Origin: JAGVLN01 sp964515755
Lineage (GTDB): Bacteria > Pseudomonadota > Alphaproteobacteria > Rickettsiales > JABSSG01
Direction of reading: 5' to 3'
Length of the DNA stretch: 64,000 nt
Assembly (NCBI GenBank): GCA_964515755.1
Contig: CAZEVK010000001.1
Coordinates: forward strand, 1-64,000
Part shown: piece after piece, positions 8,331 through 18,043 of the stretch
How the letters are laid out: each line of letters begins with the position of its first letter
How positions within the stretch are numbered: position 1 is the stretch's first letter
The notes under the pieces: model-generated
Databases searched by the model: none
Told to the model about the DNA's origin: nothing
The model's input: only the letters and a program-made list of their open reading frames with translations
Made by a program: the position numbers and the translations under genes

Positions 8331-9866
8331 ATGGCCGATTCAATTGAACAAACTTTAGCAAAAAAAAGAAGTGCCGCATTAATTGGTGGCGGAATTAAAA
8401 GAATTGAAGCTCATCACTCTAAAGGAAAATTAACAGCAAGAGAGCGTATAGAAGTTTTATTAGATCCAAATTCTTTCGAAGAATTCGGTATGTTGGTTGA
8501 ACATCGTTGTACTAATTTTAATATGGCTGATGAAACAATACCAGGCGATGGTGTTGTAACTGGTAATGGACGTATTAATGGTAGACAAGTATTTGTTTAT
8601 AGCCAGGATTTCACCGTACTTGGCGGATCTTTAAGCGAAACTAATTCACAAAAAATTTGTAAAATCATGGATATGGCCTTAAAAGTTGGAGTACCAGTAA
8701 TTGGTATTAATGATTCAGGCGGTGCGCGAATTCAAGAAGGTGTAGATTCTCTTGGTGGATATGGCGAAATTTTTCAACGAAATGTTGATTGCTCAGGCAT
8801 TATTCCTCAAATTTCATTGATAATGGGACCTTGCGCAGGCGGAGCTGTATACTCACCAGCTTTAACCGACTTTATCTTTATGGTGCAAAACACTTCTTAT
8901 ATGTTTGTGACGGGACCAGATGTTGTAAAAACTGTAACTCATGAAACTGTAACTCAAGAAAAGCTTGGCGGCGCTTATACTCATAGTGTCAAAACCGGCG
9001 TAGCACATTTAGCTTTTGAAAATGATATTCAGGCTTTATTACAAACTCGTAAATTATTCAATTATCTGCCGCTTTCCAACCGTAAAAATCCTCCAGTAAG
9101 AATTACAAATGACCCAGCTGATCGCGTTGATATGTCTCTTACAACCTTAACGCCAAAAGATTCATCTAAACCTTATAACATGAAAGAATTGATTAAGAGT
9201 ATTGTTGATGAAGGGGATTTCTTTGAAATTCATACTGAGTATGCCAAAAATATTATTACAGGCCTTGCTACTATGGAAGGAAGAACTGTTGGTATTGTTG
9301 CTAATCAGCCAATGTTTCTTGCCGGCTGCCTAGATATTGATGCATCATTGAAAGGTGCAAGGTTTATTAGATTCTGTGATGCGTTTAATATACCTCTTAT
9401 TACATTAGTTGACGTACCAGGATTTCTACCAGGAGTATCGCAAGAACATAACGGCATCATTAAACATGGTGCCAAATTGCTTTATGCTTACGCTGAAGCA
9501 ACAGTACCAAAAATCACTCTTATAACACGCAAGGCTTATGGCGGAGCTTACATTGTGATGAATTCAAAACACTTACGTGGCGACTTAAATTACGCATGGA
9601 TGGATTCAGAAATTGCAGTTATGGGTGCTAAAGGAGCAGTAGAAATTCTTTACAAAAGAAACAACCTGAGCGAAGAAGAGATTATTGCTAAAATCGAGGA
9701 ATATAAAGAAAAATTTACCTCACCTTTTTCCGCAGCTGCAAGAGGCTATATTGATGACATCGTTAGACCACAAAACACTAGGTGGCAATTATGCTGTGCT
9801 CTAAAAATGTTATACAATAAAAAAGTTGAAAGACCGTGGCGCAAACATGATAATCTTCCATTGTAA
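8331..9866 (+). CDS. pccB: Propionyl-CoA carboxylase beta chain
   Basis: 511 aa, biotin-dependent carboxyltransferase subunit that moves CO2 from carboxybiotin to propionyl-CoA, giving methylmalonyl-CoA. Family motifs: RERIEVLLDPNSFEEFG near residue 40, GDGVVTGNGRINGR, the oxyanion-hole glycines in NDSGGARIQEGVDSL near residue 125 and GPCAGGAVYSP near 160, and in the C-terminal half VDVPGFLPG and KAYGGAYIVMNSK. Length is typical (510-530 aa). pccA follows after a 15-base gap to its ATG; both share the promoter at 8236. Rickettsiales keep this pair, probably for propionyl-CoA disposal from lipid or amino-acid breakdown. Confidence 0.96.
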   Translation: MADSIEQTLAKKRSAALIGGGIKRIEAHHSKGKLTARERIEVLLDPNSFEEFGMLVEHRCTNFNMADETIPGDGVVTGNGRINGRQVFVYSQDFTVLGGSLSETNSQKICKIMDMALKVGVPVIGINDSGGARIQEGVDSLGGYGEIFQRNVDCSGIIPQISLIMGPCAGGAVYSPALTDFIFMVQNTSYMFVTGPDVVKTVTHETVTQEKLGGAYTHSVKTGVAHLAFENDIQALLQTRKLFNYLPLSNRKNPPVRITNDPADRVDMSLTTLTPKDSSKPYNMKELIKSIVDEGDFFEIHTEYAKNIITGLATMEGRTVGIVANQPMFLAGCLDIDASLKGARFIRFCDAFNIPLITLVDVPGFLPGVSQEHNGIIKHGAKLLYAYAEATVPKITLITRKAYGGAYIVMNSKHLRGDLNYAWMDSEIAVMGAKGAVEILYKRNNLSEEEIIAKIEEYKEKFTSPFSAAARGYIDDIVRPQNTRWQLCCALKMLYNKKVERPWRKHDNLPL

Positions 9867-9881
9867 TTATTGAGAGTACTA

Positions 9882-11876
9882 ATGCAAAAAAATAAATTAT
9901 TTGATAAAGTTCTAATTGCCAATCGAGGTGAAATCGCTGTACGAATAATAAAAACATTAAAAAAATTAGGTATAAAATCAGTTGCAGTATACTCAGAAGC
10001 CGATACTAACTCTTTACATGTTAGCATGGCTGATGAAGCAATTTTTATAGGCAACTCTCCAGCAACAGATAGTTATTTATCAATTCCTCATATTATTTCT
10101 GCTATTAGACAAACTGGTGCGCAAGCTGTGCATCCCGGTTATGGCTTCTTGTCAGAAAATTATGCTTTTGCTTCAGCTTTACGCGATGAAAATGTAACTT
10201 TACTCGGCCCAAGTCCGGAAGCAATAAAATCAATGGGTGATAAAATTGAAGCAAAAAAACTTGCTGAAAAAGCTGGAGTAAACACTGTTCCTGGCTATCT
10301 TGGAGTAATCAAAGATGCTAAAACTGCTTCTAAAATTGCCCAAAAACTTGGTTTTCCTGTAATGGTTAAAGCTGCCGCAGGTGGTGGTGGTAAAGGCATG
10401 AGAGTAGTAAGAAATGTTGAAGAAATGGTTGATTCCTTTTCGTCAGCATCAAATGAGGCTAGAAATAATTTTAGTGATGCACGTGTTTTTCTAGAAAAAT
10501 TTATTGAAAATCCACGTCATATTGAAATTCAAATATTAGCAGACAAATTTGGCAATGTTGTGTGTATCGGCGAACGTGAATGCTCTATTCAGCGCCATCA
10601 TCAAAAAGTAATTGAAGAGGCGCCAAGCCCTTTTATCAGCGATAAAACTCGTAAAGAAATGTATAAACAATCGATAAAGCTGGTAAAAAAAATCGGCTAT
10701 TACTCCGTTGGTACAGTTGAGTTTATAGTTGATAAAAAACAAAATTTCTATTTTATGGAAATGAATACTAGATTGCAGGTAGAGCATTGTGTAACTGAGC
10801 TTGTATACGATCTTGATCTAGTTGAGCAAATGCTCATAGTCGCAGCTGGTGAAAAAATTACAATAAAACAATCTGATTTAAAACCAAATGGTTGGGCAAT
10901 AGAATCAAGAATTTGCTCAGAAGACCCTGCCCGTAAATTCTTACCATCCAGTGGACGTATTACTCAATATCAAGAACCCCCAAAAAATTCAAAAATTAGA
11001 GTAGATAGTGGTATTTCTGAAGGCGGTGAAGTAAGCATGTTTTACGATCAAATGGTCTCGAAATTATGTACACATGCTCCCACAAGACCTGAAGCAATTG
11101 AACTAATGCGAAAAGCTTTAAGTGAATATATAATTCTAGGAATATCACATAATATAAGCTTTCTTGAAGCAATTATGCAAAATCCGCGTTTCGTTGAAGG
11201 CAATTTCTCTACCAGCTTCATAGCGGAAGAATATCCTGATGGGTTTTTAGGAGCGGAAATCAATTCTGAAATTACATTGGCTTTTATCGGAGTTGCAATT
11301 CATATACATATGACCGAAGCAATTCGTGCAGCATCAATTATTAATGATCGTGCTAGAACTGTCGGTACACGTTGGGTAGTAAATATAGATAATGAGTCAT
11401 ATCCTGTTATTATAAAACCGGTAACTAATGGTTATAATATTCGTTATGAAAGAAATCGAATTTATGTACGTAGTAATTGGAATATGGGAGCAACTTTGTT
11501 CCGTGGACAAGTTAACAATAAAAACGTTAATGTTCGTATAGAAAGCATACTAAATAACTATAAACTTACTTATGCTGGACGAGAAGTTATCGCAAGTATC
11601 AAGTCACCTAGAGTAGCAGAATTAGAACAATTCATGCCAATCAGAAATAAAAATAAAGCTCAACCAGCGCTTACTGCTCCTCTTTCAGGAATGGTAGTAA
11701 AAGTATTTGTGAAGCCAGGCGAAGAAGTGAAAGCTGGTCAAAGATTATTAATCATTGAAGCAATGAAAATGGAAAATATAATCTGTGCCGAACATACAGC
11801 AAAAATATCCTCAATAAATGTTACAGAGAAAGAACAAGTAGCTGTTGGAACAGTGGTAATTGAGTTTGAGGTTTAA
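9882..11876 (+). CDS. pccA: Propionyl-CoA carboxylase alpha chain (biotin carboxylase plus biotin carrier)
   Basis: 664 aa from the ATG; the open frame also has an in-frame TTG four codons upstream (9870), less likely. Domains in order: biotin carboxylase N-domain (KVLIANRGEIAVRI), ATP-grasp with AAAGGGGKGMRVV near residue 165 and FMEMNTRLQVEH near 290, biotin carboxylase C-domain (AIESRICSEDP), a middle BT-like region, and a C-terminal biotinyl domain with EAMKMENI, whose Lys (about residue 629) carries biotin. It forms the carboxylase with PccB. Length is normal for PccA and longer than AccC. Confidence 0.96.
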   Translation: MQKNKLFDKVLIANRGEIAVRIIKTLKKLGIKSVAVYSEADTNSLHVSMADEAIFIGNSPATDSYLSIPHIISAIRQTGAQAVHPGYGFLSENYAFASALRDENVTLLGPSPEAIKSMGDKIEAKKLAEKAGVNTVPGYLGVIKDAKTASKIAQKLGFPVMVKAAAGGGGKGMRVVRNVEEMVDSFSSASNEARNNFSDARVFLEKFIENPRHIEIQILADKFGNVVCIGERECSIQRHHQKVIEEAPSPFISDKTRKEMYKQSIKLVKKIGYYSVGTVEFIVDKKQNFYFMEMNTRLQVEHCVTELVYDLDLVEQMLIVAAGEKITIKQSDLKPNGWAIESRICSEDPARKFLPSSGRITQYQEPPKNSKIRVDSGISEGGEVSMFYDQMVSKLCTHAPTRPEAIELMRKALSEYIILGISHNISFLEAIMQNPRFVEGNFSTSFIAEEYPDGFLGAEINSEITLAFIGVAIHIHMTEAIRAASIINDRARTVGTRWVVNIDNESYPVIIKPVTNGYNIRYERNRIYVRSNWNMGATLFRGQVNNKNVNVRIESILNNYKLTYAGREVIASIKSPRVAELEQFMPIRNKNKAQPALTAPLSGMVVKVFVKPGEEVKAGQRLLIIEAMKMENIICAEHTAKISSINVTEKEQVAVGTVVIEFEV

Positions 11877-11903
11877 CTCTATACTAATAAAATTAGTTAA
11901 CCT

Positions 11904-13721
11904 ATGTCAACACCGCCAGTATTGTACTTAAAAGATGTTAGCCTAAATATAGGCAAAGACGAACTATTTTCCGAAGTAAATCTCCAGTTATATAAAAATG
12001 AAAGAGTTTGCTTAGTTGGTAAGAATGGCTCAGGAAAATCTACTTTACTTAAAATAATTGCAAACTTGGTTGAAGCAAGTAATGGTGAAATTTTTATTCA
12101 ACCAGGACTAAAAGTTGGATACTTGCCGCAAATCACAACTTTTTCTGAAAATCAAACTATCTATCAATATGTCTTAAATAACAAAAACACTGAACAAAAT
12201 AAATATCAGGCAGATATAATTTTAGAAAAATTAAAAGTCCCAAATATAGGACTAATGAAAAATTTATCAGGCGGAATGCAACGTCGCGCTTCTTTGGCTA
12301 GGTCTTTAATTGAAAATCCTGATATCGTGCTTCTCGACGAGCCTACTAATCATCTGGACATCGAATCCATAATTTGGCTCGAACAATATTTAAACCAATA
12401 TAAAGGTAGTGTTATTTGCATTAGCCATGATCGACGCTTTTTAGACAATATTTCTAATAAAGTTTGGTGGTTATATAATCGACAAATACAAACTAATAAC
12501 AAGGGTTTTAAATTCTTTGATGAATGGGCAGATTTCATAATCCAACAGCAAGTAGCATCAGTAAAAAAATTACATCAGCAATTAGATACTGAAAATTCCT
12601 GGTTAGCCTATGGAGTCACTGCTCGCAGAAAGCGAAATCAAGGCCGGTTAGAGAAATTATTTCAATTACGAGCTAAACTTAAAAATGAAACTATTGAATT
12701 AAACAAACAAAATCAAACTTTAAAAATTAGTGAATTAAGCAAAAAAAATAATGCTAAAATTGTGCTTGAGATGAATAATGTGTCTCTTAACTTTACTCAA
12801 GGTCAACAAACTAAAAAAATTCTAAACAATTTTTCTATTAAAATTATAAAAGGTGAACGCATCGGTATCATTGGTGCAAATGGTAGTGGTAAATCTAGCT
12901 TTTTAAAATTAATTACAGGTGAGCTTAAGCCAGACACCGGCAAAATCAAATTAGGAGCAAATTTAGAAATTTCTTACTTTGATCAAAACCTAAATTTACT
13001 TAACGCTGAAAAAACTTTGTGGGAAACATTATGTCCAAATGGCGGTGATCAAGTTAAACTTAGTGACCATTACATGCATGTAGTTGCTTATCTTAAAAAT
13101 TTTATGTTTGATTCTAAGCAAGCACATTCACCTGTTTCAAGTCTATCAGGTGGTGAAACCAGTAGACTATTACTAGCAAAAATTTTAGCAGACCCAGGAA
13201 ATTTTTTAATTTTCGATGAACCAACAAATGATCTCGATATGGATACACTAGACATTCTAGAGGAATTGCTTACTAACAGTAAAAGCACAATGCTGATTGT
13301 TAGCCATGATCGGGATTTTTTAGATCGCATTACCACTAGAAGCTTAGTGTTTAAAGGAGATGCTGAAATTACTGATTATTTTGGCGGTTACACTGACTAT
13401 CAAGATTTTCAAAAAATTAATTTAGCTAAATCTAAAAATTCTACTAAACCTCCACAAATTGAAGCCGAAAAAATAAAAGCCAATAATAAATTGACTTATA
13501 ATCTACAGCGCGAACTAGATTTGCTGCCTGAAAAAATTGATAAAATAACCATAGAAATTGAACATTTTAATCAAATTTTAGCCGATCCTGATTTATTTGA
13601 TAAAAACCCTAATCTCTTTGATCAAACAATTAAAAAATTTGAACAAAAGAAAAATGAACTCGAACAATCTGAACAAAGATGGCTAGAACTTGCTGAAATG
13701 GATGAGCAAATTAAAAAATAA
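11904..13721 (+). CDS. uup: ABC-F ATPase Uup
   Basis: 605 aa without membrane segments. Two ABC domains: Walker A GKNGSGKST near residue 39 and GANGSGKSS near 322; signatures LSGGMQRRASLAR and LSGGETSRLLLAK; Walker B VLLDEPTNHLD and LIFDEPTNDLD. The inter-domain linker is charged. A C-terminal coiled coil (about residues 530-600, rich in E, K, L, with LPEKIDKITIEIEHFNQIL) is typical of Uup and separates it from EttA. ABC-F proteins act on ribosomes or on branched DNA structures; Uup has been tied to transposon excision and ribosome assembly. It follows pccA after 27 bases and may share its transcript. Confidence 0.9.
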   Translation: MSTPPVLYLKDVSLNIGKDELFSEVNLQLYKNERVCLVGKNGSGKSTLLKIIANLVEASNGEIFIQPGLKVGYLPQITTFSENQTIYQYVLNNKNTEQNKYQADIILEKLKVPNIGLMKNLSGGMQRRASLARSLIENPDIVLLDEPTNHLDIESIIWLEQYLNQYKGSVICISHDRRFLDNISNKVWWLYNRQIQTNNKGFKFFDEWADFIIQQQVASVKKLHQQLDTENSWLAYGVTARRKRNQGRLEKLFQLRAKLKNETIELNKQNQTLKISELSKKNNAKIVLEMNNVSLNFTQGQQTKKILNNFSIKIIKGERIGIIGANGSGKSSFLKLITGELKPDTGKIKLGANLEISYFDQNLNLLNAEKTLWETLCPNGGDQVKLSDHYMHVVAYLKNFMFDSKQAHSPVSSLSGGETSRLLLAKILADPGNFLIFDEPTNDLDMDTLDILEELLTNSKSTMLIVSHDRDFLDRITTRSLVFKGDAEITDYFGGYTDYQDFQKINLAKSKNSTKPPQIEAEKIKANNKLTYNLQRELDLLPEKIDKITIEIEHFNQILADPDLFDKNPNLFDQTIKKFEQKKNELEQSEQRWLELAEMDEQIKK

Positions 13722-13815
13722 TTTTTAAGAATAATTTTTTATCATATCTTAACTTTTTCTTAATTACTTTATAGTATATTAAAATATAGTTAATAATTAA
13801 GATGAAGATAGTAAA

Positions 13816-14793
13816 ATGCCTACTCCTAGAGAAATTTTTAATAAAGCTCTTACTGCTGTTAAAGAAGAATCAACCTTTAAAGATAAAGTTGCTTCAGCTC
13901 AAATACAATTTGAAGAATCAATAAGCTTTCAAGAAGCAAAGAGAGATGCTGCTAGCGCGCAAAGAACTGCGTCGACAAGACAACAAAGAGTTTCTCAAAG
14001 AGAAACAAACAAACTTAGCCGCATAAAAGGTCAATTACCTGAGGCAGAAATCGCTCATAGAGCAGGATCACTTTCTGTTAGAGCTTCAGAACCATCTATA
14101 AACGCAGCAAGATCGATTAAAGAGGCTGCTAGATTAAGAATAATAGCTATCAAAGCTGCTAAAAGACTTTCAGATACGGAGCAAGAAATAAAAGCCATCG
14201 AAGCTGCTAAAAAATCAATTGAAGTAACTGCAGATAAAACAGCTGCCAAACTAGCTGATAGAGTTCTAGCAACTCAGCAGCAAAAGCTTGTTAGACTGAA
14301 AAAAGAAGTAACAAATACTGATAAAATAGCTTTGACTGCAGAAACTGCTGCAAATAACTTACAAAAAACAGCTACTGGTTTACAAACAATAGCTGAAACT
14401 GCAGTAAAAGTTCCAACAGCTTTTACTGCTAGTCAAATAAATAAGACAGTTAATAAGCTGCAAGTAAAACCAGCAGAACCCCCTTCAAAAGGATTTTTTC
14501 AACAAGCAGGTGAATATATTAACAATGCAATTACTAGTTCAGTTACTAAAGTAAAAGATTTTTTTACGCCAAAACAACCTTCAGAAAAAGTAGCTCCTGC
14601 TCAATCCGCAACTACTACACCTAAACTAACTAAAAGTCAGACTTCTACCATTACCCCAAAATTATCTAAAAAGCAGCAAGAACTAGCTAGCGTTCTTTCA
14701 TCAAGCCCAGCTGTAAACCCAAATAATAGTTTAACACCAAGCTTAGTACCACGTAGAGAAACAAAAGGTCAAGGTTCATCGCGCAGTGTTTGA
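13816..14793 (+). CDS. Ala/Lys/Thr-rich coiled-coil protein of unknown function
   Basis: 325 aa, not recognised. Residues 1-200 are almost entirely helical and Ala-rich with heptad-like spacing (ARLRIIAIKAAKRLSDTEQEI, AAKLADRVLATQQQKL). A short amphipathic region with GFFQQAGEYINNAITSS lies near residue 228, followed by a disordered Pro/Ser/Thr/Lys tail that ends in a basic cluster (PRRETKGQGSSRSV). There is no signal peptide. Rickettsiales type IV effectors often have disordered basic C-termini, so secretion is a possibility, but nothing in the sequence proves it. It has its own AT-rich upstream region of 94 bases. Confidence 0.65.
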   Translation: MPTPREIFNKALTAVKEESTFKDKVASAQIQFEESISFQEAKRDAASAQRTASTRQQRVSQRETNKLSRIKGQLPEAEIAHRAGSLSVRASEPSINAARSIKEAARLRIIAIKAAKRLSDTEQEIKAIEAAKKSIEVTADKTAAKLADRVLATQQQKLVRLKKEVTNTDKIALTAETAANNLQKTATGLQTIAETAVKVPTAFTASQINKTVNKLQVKPAEPPSKGFFQQAGEYINNAITSSVTKVKDFFTPKQPSEKVAPAQSATTTPKLTKSQTSTITPKLSKKQQELASVLSSSPAVNPNNSLTPSLVPRRETKGQGSSRSV

Positions 14794-14901
14794 CCTATAG
14801 CTCTTACCTTTAATTTTGTTTCTATATGACAATGTTCAATTAATAAAAAATACATTGTAAAAAGTAATCCTTAAATAATTGCATTTTATAAAATTAAAAT
14901 A

Positions 14902-14936
14902 GTTTACTTGACAACAGTTGATATGTAAACCATAAT
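14902..14936 (+). promoter_or_regulatory. MarR-operon promoter with overlapping palindrome
   Basis: -35 TTGACA (14908-14913), 17-base spacer, -10 CATAAT (14931-14936). The predicted start point (7 bases after the -10) coincides with the A of the MarR ATG at 14943, so the mRNA may be leaderless. The inverted repeat GTTTAC (14902-14907) / GTAAAC (14925-14930) flanks the -35 and spacer and is a candidate autoregulatory MarR operator. Confidence 0.65.
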
Positions 14937-14942
14937 ACCTTT

Positions 14943-15398
14943 ATGGAAAAAAATTCGCATTTAAAAAAACATTTAGGATATTGGCTATCACGGCTGCAAA
15001 CTCAAATTCATATAAGCTTTGAGCATAGGCTTAGCTTATATTCAATTAGTGTTGCACAATGGTGTATATTAATTTCTTTATATGATAAACAAGCTAACTC
15101 ATTAATGAGCCTAGCTAAATATATAGAAGTTCATAAGTCAGCAATTTCTCGTGTTGTCGAGCAATTAGTAAAAAACTCTTTAGTTACAATTAACGATGGT
15201 GCAGATAAAAGAAGCCAAGTAATTACTTTAACTGAAAAATCTCAAAAGTTAGTTCCTCAGCTACTTGCTGAAGCTAACAAAAATGATGAATGGTATTTTA
15301 ATTGTCTGAATGCTGATGAAATTAGCCAATTAAAATCAATCATAAAGAAAATGATTGGCTACAAAACTAAAATAAACTTAAATAACTTTATGGAGTAA
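14943..15398 (+). CDS. MarR-family transcriptional regulator
   Basis: 151 aa. A winged helix-turn-helix in the MarR arrangement: helix 1 LKKHLGYWLSRLQTQIHISFEHRL, then ISVAQWCILISLYDK, recognition region LAKYIEVHKSAISRVVEQLVKNSLV, and the wing with NDGADKRSQVITLTEKSQKL (DxR motif). Members are dimers that repress neighbouring genes and are released by small ligands. It heads a compact operon with a DUF1398 gene (3 bases further) and alkD. No ribosome-binding site can precede the ATG if transcription begins where the promoter suggests. Target and ligand are unknown. Confidence 0.88.
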   Translation: MEKNSHLKKHLGYWLSRLQTQIHISFEHRLSLYSISVAQWCILISLYDKQANSLMSLAKYIEVHKSAISRVVEQLVKNSLVTINDGADKRSQVITLTEKSQKLVPQLLAEANKNDEWYFNCLNADEISQLKSIIKKMIGYKTKINLNNFME

Positions 15399-15401
15399 AA
15401 A

Positions 15402-15824
15402 ATGTCAAAAAAAGAACAAATACTAAAATTACTAGAAGAAGCAAAAGCTAATAAATGGTATTATCCAAAAACTTTTGCTAAATTAAAATCTCTAGGAGTT
15501 ATACGTTATGAAGTTTCTTGGAATGACGGATATAAAGCATTTTATTTTCTGGAACAAGAAAATTTTCAAGAATTAACAAAAGACAGTTTATCTATCCAAA
15601 CACCAGTATCAAATACATATCAAGAATCACAGGCAAAACAAGCATTATACGAGCATCAACAAGGTAAAACAGACTTTTTCACTTTACTAATCCAACTTGC
15701 TGAATTTGGAATTTCACACAATATAGTAAATATGGATGAAAACACTGTTACTTATTGCAGCATAAATAATAAACACTCATTTGTTGAAAATGTTCCAAAA
15801 TTTAAGGATGAGAATGATGAATAA
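15402..15824 (+). CDS. DUF1398 family protein
   Basis: 140 aa. The pattern KWYYPKTFAKLKSLGVIRYEVSWNDG with a later AKQALYEHQQGKTDFFTLLIQLAEFGI matches the DUF1398/YbcV family, whose function is unknown. It has no signal peptide or membrane helix. It lies 3 bases after the MarR gene and overlaps the alkD start by about 8 bases, so all three genes are probably made from one message. Co-regulation by MarR is inferred. Confidence 0.8.
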   Translation: MSKKEQILKLLEEAKANKWYYPKTFAKLKSLGVIRYEVSWNDGYKAFYFLEQENFQELTKDSLSIQTPVSNTYQESQAKQALYEHQQGKTDFFTLLIQLAEFGISHNIVNMDENTVTYCSINNKHSFVENVPKFKDENDE

Positions 15825-16509
15825 TAATTTTATTGATCAAATCGAGCATAATCTTAAGAGCGTAGCAGATAGTAATATAGGAGCTGCTAAGGCTCAATAT
15901 ATGAAAAACCAATTTCCTTTTTTAGGAATACCTTTTTCAACTAGAAGAGATATCGTTAAAGGTATGATGCAAGATATATCTAATTTAGACATTATGCTAA
16001 TTTTAGATTCTATAAAAATATTATGGGACAAAGAACATCGTGAATATCAATATGTTGCTTTAGATATCTTGAAGGTATGTATCAGAAAATGCAAATTAGA
16101 GCATATAAATTCTTTACTTGAGCTGGTAAAACAAAAGTCGTGGTGGGATAGTGTTGATGAGTTGGCTAAAATTATTAATAAAATTATTTATAATAATATA
16201 AAAGAAATCGAACAATGCCAAAAGCTCACTGATGAAGCTATACTGCATCCTAATTTATGGATACGCAGAGTCGCCCTTTTACACCAATTAGGTTGGAAAA
16301 ACGAAACCAATACTGAGCTTTTATTTCATTACATACTTCTCACTGCTCACGAAAAAGATTTTTTTATCCGTAAAGCAATCGGTTGGGCACTTAGGGATTA
16401 CGCTAAACATAATCGCTTGGCAGTTTATGAGTTTGCTGATGCTAACAAAAAAATATTATCAGGATTAAGTTATAGAGAAGCTACAAAGCATAGAGCAATT
16501 TCTTATTAG
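15817..16509 (+). CDS. DNA alkylation repair glycosylase, AlkD family
   Basis: About 230 aa of HEAT-like helical repeats. AlkD-type enzymes excise N3- and N7-alkylated purines without base flipping. Family hallmarks are KSWWDSVDELA (catalytic Asp region and Trp pair, near residue 106), HPNLWIRRVALLHQLGW near residue 143, and KDFFIRKAIGWALRDYAKHN near residue 178. The open frame extends upstream to 15781 but the ATG pair at 15814/15817 stands behind AAGGA inside the DUF1398 gene; the second gives the better spacing. Last gene of the MarR operon, convergent with gatB. Confidence 0.88.
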   Translation: MNNNFIDQIEHNLKSVADSNIGAAKAQYMKNQFPFLGIPFSTRRDIVKGMMQDISNLDIMLILDSIKILWDKEHREYQYVALDILKVCIRKCKLEHINSLLELVKQKSWWDSVDELAKIINKIIYNNIKEIEQCQKLTDEAILHPNLWIRRVALLHQLGWKNETNTELLFHYILLTAHEKDFFIRKAIGWALRDYAKHNRLAVYEFADANKKILSGLSYREATKHRAISY

Positions 16510-16593
16510 TAAAGAATACTCAATATTTCAGTAGTAATGCTGTTATTTGTAAATATTATTCATAAGAAAGCGCTTTAAATATTCTAATTAGAT

Positions 16594-18042
16594 TTAAGAG
16601 AGCTTTTTCTTAAGGATATCATTTACAGCTTGAGGATTGAGTTTTCCCTCAGAGATTTTCATTACCTGACCAACGAAGAAACCAAATAATTTATCCTTAC
16701 CAGCGCGATATTCAGCAACATGAGTTGGGTTATCCTTGATAACTTGCTCAATAACCGCTTCAATAGCAGAAAGATCAGTAACTTGTTTCAACCCTTTACG
16801 TTCAACAATTATGCCGGCATCTTCACCAGTTTCAAACATAATCTCAAACACTTGCTTAGCCAATTTTCCTGAAAGAGTATTATCTTCAATCAGCTTAATC
16901 AAACCAATCATTTTATCAGCTGTTACTTTAGATTGATGAATCTCTAAATCTGCTTTATTTAGTTTTGCAAATAACTCAGCTGTAATCCAATTAGCTGATA
17001 ACTTTGGATCAGCTTTTTGCGCCACCTGCTCAAAAAAATCTGCCACATCTTTATCAGCCGATAAAACACTTGCATCATAAGGGCTTAAACCTAATTGCTC
17101 TACATAACGTTTCTTTTTACTATCAGGAAGCTCAGGTAAAGTTGCTCTAATCTTTTCAACATATTCCGATTTTAACTTTAAAGGTAGTAAATCAGGATCC
17201 GGAAAATAACGATAATCATTAGCATTTTCTTTAGTGCGAATAGTTCTGGTAACACCGATATTTGCATTAAATAATTTGGTCTCCTGATCAATCTTTCCAC
17301 CTTCTTCTAATACTTCTATTTGTCGTTGAGTTTCATAATCAATTGCACGTATCACATTGCGAATTGAGTTAAGATTTTTGACCTCGCAACGTGAACCAAG
17401 AGGTTCACCTGGTCTTCTTACAGAAATATTAGCATCACAACGCATCGAGCCTTTTTCCATATCCCCATCGCAAGTGCCAAGATAGCGTAAAATACCACGT
17501 AGTTTCTTCAAAAACTCACCTGCCTGAACACTTGACCTAATATCTGGCTCAGTAACAATTTCCATTAATGCAATACCGCAACGATTAAGGTCAATTAAAC
17601 TTAAGGAAGGATGTTGATCATGCATACTTTTGCCAGCATCCTGCTCAAGATGTATTCTAGTTATTCCAACTTTAGTAGCGCGGCCATCAGGTAAATCAAC
17701 CTCAATCACACCAGTACCAATAATTGGATAATAGAATTGTGAAATTTGGTAACCTTGCGGTAAGTCAGCATAAAAATAATTTTTACGATCAAAAACTGAA
17801 GTTAGATTTATTTGAGCATTAATCCCAAGACCAGTTCGAACAACCTGCTCAACACAGTATTCATTTAAAACCGGAAGCATGCCTGGCATAGCCGCATCAA
17901 TTAATGATACTTGTGAATTAGGCTCTGCGCCAAAATTAGTTGCCGCCCCTGAGAATAATTTGCTTTTAGATGAAACCTGAGCATGAATCTCAAGCCCAAT
18001 TACTACTTCCCATTTACCGGTTTTGCCATCAACTAAATCCAT
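16594..18042 (-). CDS. gatB: Asp-tRNA(Asn)/Glu-tRNA(Gln) amidotransferase subunit B
   Basis: 482 aa from the ATG at 18042; the open frame runs on to 18150 only through the gatA coding region. A CCGGGGGGC-rich Shine-Dalgarno site lies just upstream, and the ATG begins two bases beyond the gatA stop. GatB has the kinase-like cradle domain that phosphorylates the mischarged residue: WEVVIGLEIHAQ at residue 12, the zinc or cradle region DRKNYFYADLPQGYQISQ, MEIVTEPDIRS, DGDMEKGSMRCDANIS and DYRYFPDPDLLP. The C-terminal GatB/YqeY tail domain binds tRNA. It converts Glu-tRNA-Gln in organisms lacking glutaminyl-tRNA synthetase. Confidence 0.97.
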   Translation of the reverse strand: MDLVDGKTGKWEVVIGLEIHAQVSSKSKLFSGAATNFGAEPNSQVSLIDAAMPGMLPVLNEYCVEQVVRTGLGINAQINLTSVFDRKNYFYADLPQGYQISQFYYPIIGTGVIEVDLPDGRATKVGITRIHLEQDAGKSMHDQHPSLSLIDLNRCGIALMEIVTEPDIRSSVQAGEFLKKLRGILRYLGTCDGDMEKGSMRCDANISVRRPGEPLGSRCEVKNLNSIRNVIRAIDYETQRQIEVLEEGGKIDQETKLFNANIGVTRTIRTKENANDYRYFPDPDLLPLKLKSEYVEKIRATLPELPDSKKKRYVEQLGLSPYDASVLSADKDVADFFEQVAQKADPKLSANWITAELFAKLNKADLEIHQSKVTADKMIGLIKLIEDNTLSGKLAKQVFEIMFETGEDAGIIVERKGLKQVTDLSAIEAVIEQVIKDNPTHVAEYRAGKDKLFGFFVGQVMKISEGKLNPQAVNDILKKKLS

Positions 18043-18043
18043 A

